A DNA stretch of 64,000 nt from the NCBI GenBank assembly GCA_020137815.1, contig CM035353.1:8894455-8958454 (forward strand). The letters are read 5' to 3'. Each line of letters begins with the position of its first letter. The stretch's first letter is position 1. The notes below the pieces were generated by a model, which did no database searches, was not told the origin of the DNA, and saw only the letters and a program-made list of their open reading frames with translations. The translations under genes were made by a program, and so were the position numbers. Source of the DNA: Hormiphora californensis. Its lineage: Eukaryota > Ctenophora > Tentaculata > Cydippida > Pleurobrachiidae. Below are positions 63,129-64,000 of the stretch, in pieces.

Positions 63129-63997
63129 GGTAATATGGTAGTTCTGGGCTGAACTTTTTCGACCGCTTTAAAGCGTTTGAAAAAGCGCTTTATATCGCTA
63201 TAAAGCGCTTTAAAGCGGTACCGCTTTAAAGCGCACTGCTTTAAAGCACTTTTAAAGCGCTAAAAGCGCTTTAAAGCGATTCTTTTAAAGCGCTTCCGAA
63301 AGCGCTATAAAGCGCTTTCGCAAGCGCTTAAAGCGCTACCGCTATATAAAGCGCTTTTTTGTTCAAAATCCAAAAATAAAGCGCTTTAAAGCGCTAAAAG
63401 CGCTTTAAAAAGCGCTATAAAGCGCTTTTAAAAACGCTTTATAGCGCTTTTAGCGCTTTAAATCGTACAGTAGCGCTTTAAAGCACTTTTAAAAGCGGTC
63501 TAAAAAGCAAAATATATAATATATAATATACAATTTTAAAAAGCGCTTTAAAAAGCGCTACAAAGCGCTTTTTAAAGCGCTATAAAGCGCTTTATAGCGC
63601 TATAAAAAGCGCTTTTGAAAGCGCTTCTAAAAGCGCTATAAAGCGCTTTTTATAGCGCTATAAAGCGCTTTTTATAGCGCTTTTGAAACTGCTATATAAA
63701 GCGCTTTATAGCGCTTTATAGCGCTATAAAAAGCGCTTTAAAGCGCTTTAAAAAGCGCTTTATAGCGCTTTAAAGCGTTTGAGAAAGCGCTTTGTAGCGC
63801 TTTATTTTTGGATTTTGAACAAAAAAAGCGCTTTATAGCGGTAGCGCTTTAAATCGCTACAAGAATCGCTTTAAAGCGCTTTTAGCGCTTTAAAAGCGCT
63901 TTAAAGCGCTTTTATAGCGCTATAAAGCGCTTTCTCAAACGCTTTAAAGCGCTTTAAAGCGGTCGAAAATGTTCAGCCCAGAACTACCATATTACCC
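63129..63997. mobile_element. Motif-array DNA transposon (AAGCGCTTT family)
   Basis: Inverted ends GGTAATATGGTAGTTCTGGG (63129) and CCCAGAACTACCATATTACC (to 63996), then GAAC/TTTTTCGACCGC. Between them nearly all sequence is TAAAGCGCTTTA-type palindromes in varying phase, with only short spacers such as CAAAAATCCAAAAATAAAG. The left flank is CGCATTTA; bases after the right end (63998-64000, CGC) agree with the start of an 8-bp duplication if the end is at 63997, but the window stops there. Ends match those of the 6177-9665 element over GGTARTATGGTAGTT. Confidence 0.8.
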
Positions 63998-64000
63998 CGC

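Overview
The window is eukaryotic, and almost certainly from an invertebrate metazoan. It contains spliced exons with canonical GT/AG junctions, long introns, non-LTR retrotransposons of several clades, Helitrons, tRNA-derived SINEs and many MITEs. The exact phylum cannot be read from the sequence. A sponge or another early-branching marine animal is my guess from the retrotransposon types, not a demonstrated fact.

The only host gene I can support is one + strand gene whose exons are spread over 51 kb: 4896-5030, 12071-12155, 14760-14923, 25318-25448, 45543-45676, 55770-55915 and 56264-56342 (or a stop at 56348-56350). The seven pieces join in a consistent reading frame. They encode a basic/Gln-rich region, a segment resembling the conserved block of PHF21A (BHC80), a lysine/arginine-rich linker and a complete C4HC3 PHD finger. 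I read it as a PHF21A/B-like chromatin reader whose 5' end, and perhaps 3' end, lies outside the window.

Nearly everything else is mobile DNA in its introns. 1-4.9 kb: Helitron end, an array of a 20-bp motif, a CR1/L2-type LINE remnant, SINEs and a TTAA-flanked MITE. 5.2-9.7 kb: an RTE-like LINE remnant split by a 3.5-kb element made of TGGCGCCA-type motifs with a perfect 8-bp target duplication. 10-14.3 kb: fold-back elements, a minisatellite and nested Helitrons. 15-24.3 kb: three copies of a composite tandem-repeat unit with embedded MITEs, plus fold-back elements. 26.2-27.5 kb: a 1341-bp palindromic transposon, with a second copy at 52.8-54.2 kb. 27.9-33.8 kb: an apparently intact R2-type retrotransposon (1216 codons) lying inside a (GA)n microsatellite. 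34-39 kb: MITEs, SINEs, a second motif array and a stretch that looks like bad assembly. 39.4-45.0 kb: about seven Helitrons joined directly head-to-tail, two carrying internal insertions. 46-55.7 kb: more Helitrons, RTE-like LINE pieces and MITEs. 56.3-64 kb: SINE pair, TTAA palindromes, an RT C-terminal pseudogene and an AAGCGCTTT motif-array element.

The most unusual signal is a group of transposons whose bodies are arrays of one short, mostly palindromic motif. The 3.5-kb TGGCGCCA element and the 0.87-kb AAGCGCTTT element have completely different bodies but share terminal inverted repeats starting GGTARTATGGTAGTT. They look like two members of one non-autonomous transposon family in which the internal motif has been swapped. 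Other motif arrays are at 329-1118, 21242-22264, 35427-35935, 40271-41184 and 46070-46350.
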